Source of the DNA: CAYRFF01 sp964423575
GTDB taxonomy: Bacteria; Bacteroidota; Bacteroidia; Chitinophagales; Saprospiraceae
Direction: 5' to 3'
Length of the DNA: 64,000 nt
Assembly: GCA_964423575.1 (NCBI GenBank)
Contig: CAYRFF010000014.1
Span: forward strand, 3,262-67,261
Shown in pieces: positions 62,668 through 64,000 of the stretch (positions are counted from its first letter, which is position 1; the number at the start of each line of letters is the position of its first letter). A model generated the notes under the pieces. It saw only the letters and a program-made list of their open reading frames with translations. It ran no database searches and had not been told where the DNA came from. Both the position numbers and the translations under genes were made by a program.

Positions 62668-62994
62668 AATGAGTAAATAACGGTGGAGGAGATAGATAGT
62701 TTAGTGTTGAGGTTTAGACTAAGGCTGAGGTTAAAAAAAGAGGGATCATTAAGCCTGATATGCGAAGCATTGAAGGATTGGTGAGCCCGGTGAGAACCAC
62801 CACACGGTTCAGCATACTTCGACTCGTACTTCGTACTTGCATTTCAAGGGACCTCAATACAACGCTCAGTACAACGCATGTCAGCCTCCGGTGGAATCCA
62901 TGCCAAAGCGGTAGCTTACCGATCCGTTACACCAGTCTTACCGATCCGTTCTATCAGGGTTAGCCCCCCTATTTTTACATTGCCTATCTAATAT
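62668..62994. other. Intergenic 327 bases with repeats
   Basis: It contains the 16-mer GATTGGTGAGCCCGGT (62776-62791), also found at 8426-8441, and two copies of CTTACCGATCCGTT at 62915-62928 and 62937-62950, 22 bases apart. The 67-codon open frame at 62760-62963 runs over these repeats and is not supported as a gene. Confidence 0.6.
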
Positions 62995-63411
62995 TCATTC
63001 ATAAAACGCCTTCAGAAAAGTTTCCGCATTAAAAACAGGCAATTCAGACTTAAGGAAATCTTTTTCATTTCTGGTTATTATTACATCACATGAAGAAGCA
63101 AGAGCACTATAATATTGGACTGCATCTTCAAAGTCTCGAAACTCGGAATGCAGCGCTTTCTCTATGACTTCATTATTCATTTCTGAGATTACGCACAACA
63201 ACTTAAACATCCTGAGTTTCCTCAAGGCAATATCCCGTCCTTCATATCTCGTAAGGAGATAATAAGTATTGGTAATTGAAGTTGCACTTGTGTACAGGCT
63301 TATCTGTTTTTTATCTGCTAAAGTCATGACTTGGGCGGCAGGCAAATAAAATGGCTTTCTTTTACCTAAGAAGTCCAGGATGATATTGGTATCAAGAAAT
63401 ATCTTTCGCAT
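62995..63411 (-). CDS. PIN-domain (VapC-like) toxin
   Basis: 138 residues from the ATG at 63411 (MRKIFLDTNIILDF); the open frame continues upstream but overlaps the antitoxin. PIN acidic residues: Asp7 in FLDTNI, a later FEDAVQYY acidic site near 94-95, and the ITRNEKDF end motif near 112-118. VapC toxins cleave tRNA or rRNA. The start lies one base after the stop of the DUF6364-type gene, the usual antitoxin-first order. Confidence 0.88.
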   Translation of the reverse strand: MRKIFLDTNIILDFLGKRKPFYLPAAQVMTLADKKQISLYTSATSITNTYYLLTRYEGRDIALRKLRMFKLLCVISEMNNEVIEKALHSEFRDFEDAVQYYSALASSCDVIITRNEKDFLKSELPVFNAETFLKAFYE

Positions 63412-63412
63412 A

Positions 63413-63667
63413 TCATTGATATTTTTTGTCGAGATATTCCAGATAGTCTTCTCTTGCTTTCTCATCGGTAATATCTGCAGGAATTCCTATTCCGGAGGAA
63501 ATACTCTTAACAAATGCCGATATTTCCATCTCGTCTTTTTTACTACCAGTAATCGAGGCTAGATAATTTTCAACCAATTTTGATAAACTGACTTTTCGTT
63601 CTGCAGCGAGCTGTTTAGCTCTTTCAATGACATCTTTATTGAGCTTTAAAGTTAATTTCTTATCCAT
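63413..63667 (-). CDS. DUF6364-type antitoxin of the PIN toxin
   Basis: 84 residues from the ATG at 63667 (MDKKLTLKLNKDVIERAKQ). A ribbon-helix-helix-like start is followed by a basic AAERKVSLSKLVENYLASI helix, and the C terminus is acidic (DEKAREDYLEYLDKKYQ), probably the toxin-binding part. This matches DUF6364 proteins, which pair with PIN toxins. The stop codon at 63413-63415 is one base from the toxin start. Confidence 0.85.
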   Translation of the reverse strand: MDKKLTLKLNKDVIERAKQLAAERKVSLSKLVENYLASITGSKKDEMEISAFVKSISSGIGIPADITDEKAREDYLEYLDKKYQ

Positions 63668-63819
63668 TTTACGAAATCCATACGTATAATTAATAAATAT
63701 CCACACGTACATTAACGATAAAATTCTGTGGAAAGTTCCTTATGCTCTTCTATCGTTAGAGCATATCGATCCATTGTATGGGATTTTTCAAAACAGTAAA
63801 TAAAAAACACTTGATTTCT

Positions 63820-63839
63820 TGAACCCGCTTCGGGGTTCA
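63820..63839. repeat. 20-bp dispersed palindromic element, copy 2
   Basis: TGAACCCGCTTCGGGGTTCA. The reverse complement matches 6361-6380 in 19 of 20 bases, 57 kb away. Confidence 0.65.
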
Positions 63840-63949
63840 GTCATTTTTTGACATTCTTCCCCCAGTTTCTCCGCCGGAGGTGGTTTACTGGGGTTACGAA
63901 TCTTCAACCGCTCCGCGGTTATGAGCTTCCTGAAATCTTGAGGGATCTG

Positions 63950-64000
63950 ACTTGTCCTGAAATAGGTTTACACAAAAAAGTGTAAAATGGACAAAGAAAG
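63950..64000 (+). mobile_element. Possible left end of an insertion sequence, cut by the window
   Basis: TGACTTGTCCTGAAATAGG then a perfect hairpin TTTACAC-AAAAAA-GTGTAAA (63968-63987) directly before an ATG (63988) that begins MDKE. This looks like the terminal region of an IS element followed by its transposase start, as I recall from Bacteroidota IS elements, but the gene lies outside the window. Confidence 0.35.

Larger units (their letters stand above)
63713..64000. other. Hairpin-rich right edge of the window
   Basis: No complete gene. It holds the dispersed element at 63820-63839, CCCCAGT/ACTGGGG arms (63860-63866 and 63887-63893) around a CTCC-GCC-GGAG hairpin, AACCGC-TCC-GCGGTT (63906-63920), and the possible insertion-sequence end at 63950-64000. 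Confidence 0.6.

Noticed and set aside
62760..62963. Plus-strand frame of 67 codons
   Set aside because: It lies over repeated DNA (the shared 16-mer and the CTTACCGATCCGTT repeats).
1..64000. tRNA, rRNA and riboswitch genes
   Set aside because: I found no cloverleaf or conserved riboswitch core by eye. A covariance-model search would be needed to rule out weak cases.

Overview
The window is a chromosomal segment of a Bacteroidota (Bacteroidetes) bacterium. The evidence is a BshA bacillithiol-synthesis glycosyltransferase, a TonB-dependent receptor with an N-terminal carboxypeptidase-regulatory-like domain, PepSY-like and lipobox-containing surface proteins, AT-rich DNA, and several TAnnTTTG promoter boxes (the -7 element of the Bacteroidota sigma factor) in place of clear Shine-Dalgarno sites. 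I cannot fix the class or genus from sequence alone. No rRNA, tRNA or CRISPR array was recognised.

Layout. 1-6340: the 3' part of an M13 metallopeptidase gene, then a metal-related pair (a small Cys/His-rich secreted protein and a TonB receptor with two HMA domains), a PepSY-like protein and a lipoprotein. 6340-21786: an accessory island. It holds an ImmA-type regulator with a PIN protein, a 1.2 kb repeat field, HigB with a HigA-ImmA fusion, and a single-strand run of seven genes. That run is hsdR-hsdM-hsdS followed by a HEPN-type protein, a TIGR04255-family protein and two unrecognised small proteins. A divergent helix-hairpin-helix protein and a second repeat field (20816-21786) close the island. 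21787-43518: mostly housekeeping genes (glutathione peroxidase, RlmI-like methyltransferase, CorA, PriA, an MFS exporter, UvrC, a TDT/SLAC1-like channel, RlmB, a TRIC channel, an alkyltransferase-like protein, PdxA, RsmA, two YbaK paralogues) with several lipoproteins and secreted proteins. 43583-51454: a CBS-HEPN-like protein, then a same-strand group of two TPM-domain proteins, a CbxX-like AAA ATPase, a DUF2207 protein and a small membrane protein. 51564-62667: bshA, prfA, an ECF sigma factor with a small partner, a Nudix hydrolase, cysQ, two ArsR-type regulators, tsaB, a CtpA-type protease and an alpha/beta hydrolase. 62668-64000: a VapBC-like pair, hairpin-rich DNA and possibly the start of an insertion sequence.

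The most promising undescribed unit is the run 10745-19757. A type I restriction-modification operon appears to continue into a HEPN RNase-like gene and a three-gene cassette (TIGR04255 family, 99 aa, 203 aa). This recalls the known logic in which a HEPN nuclease is tied to a type I enzyme (PrrC), but the protein families differ. The second notable class is a set of dispersed hairpin elements. One has conserved flanks at fixed spacing around a stem whose sequence differs between copies (8855-8915 and 21119-21196). Another is a set of short hairpins with compensatory stem changes (20976-21556).
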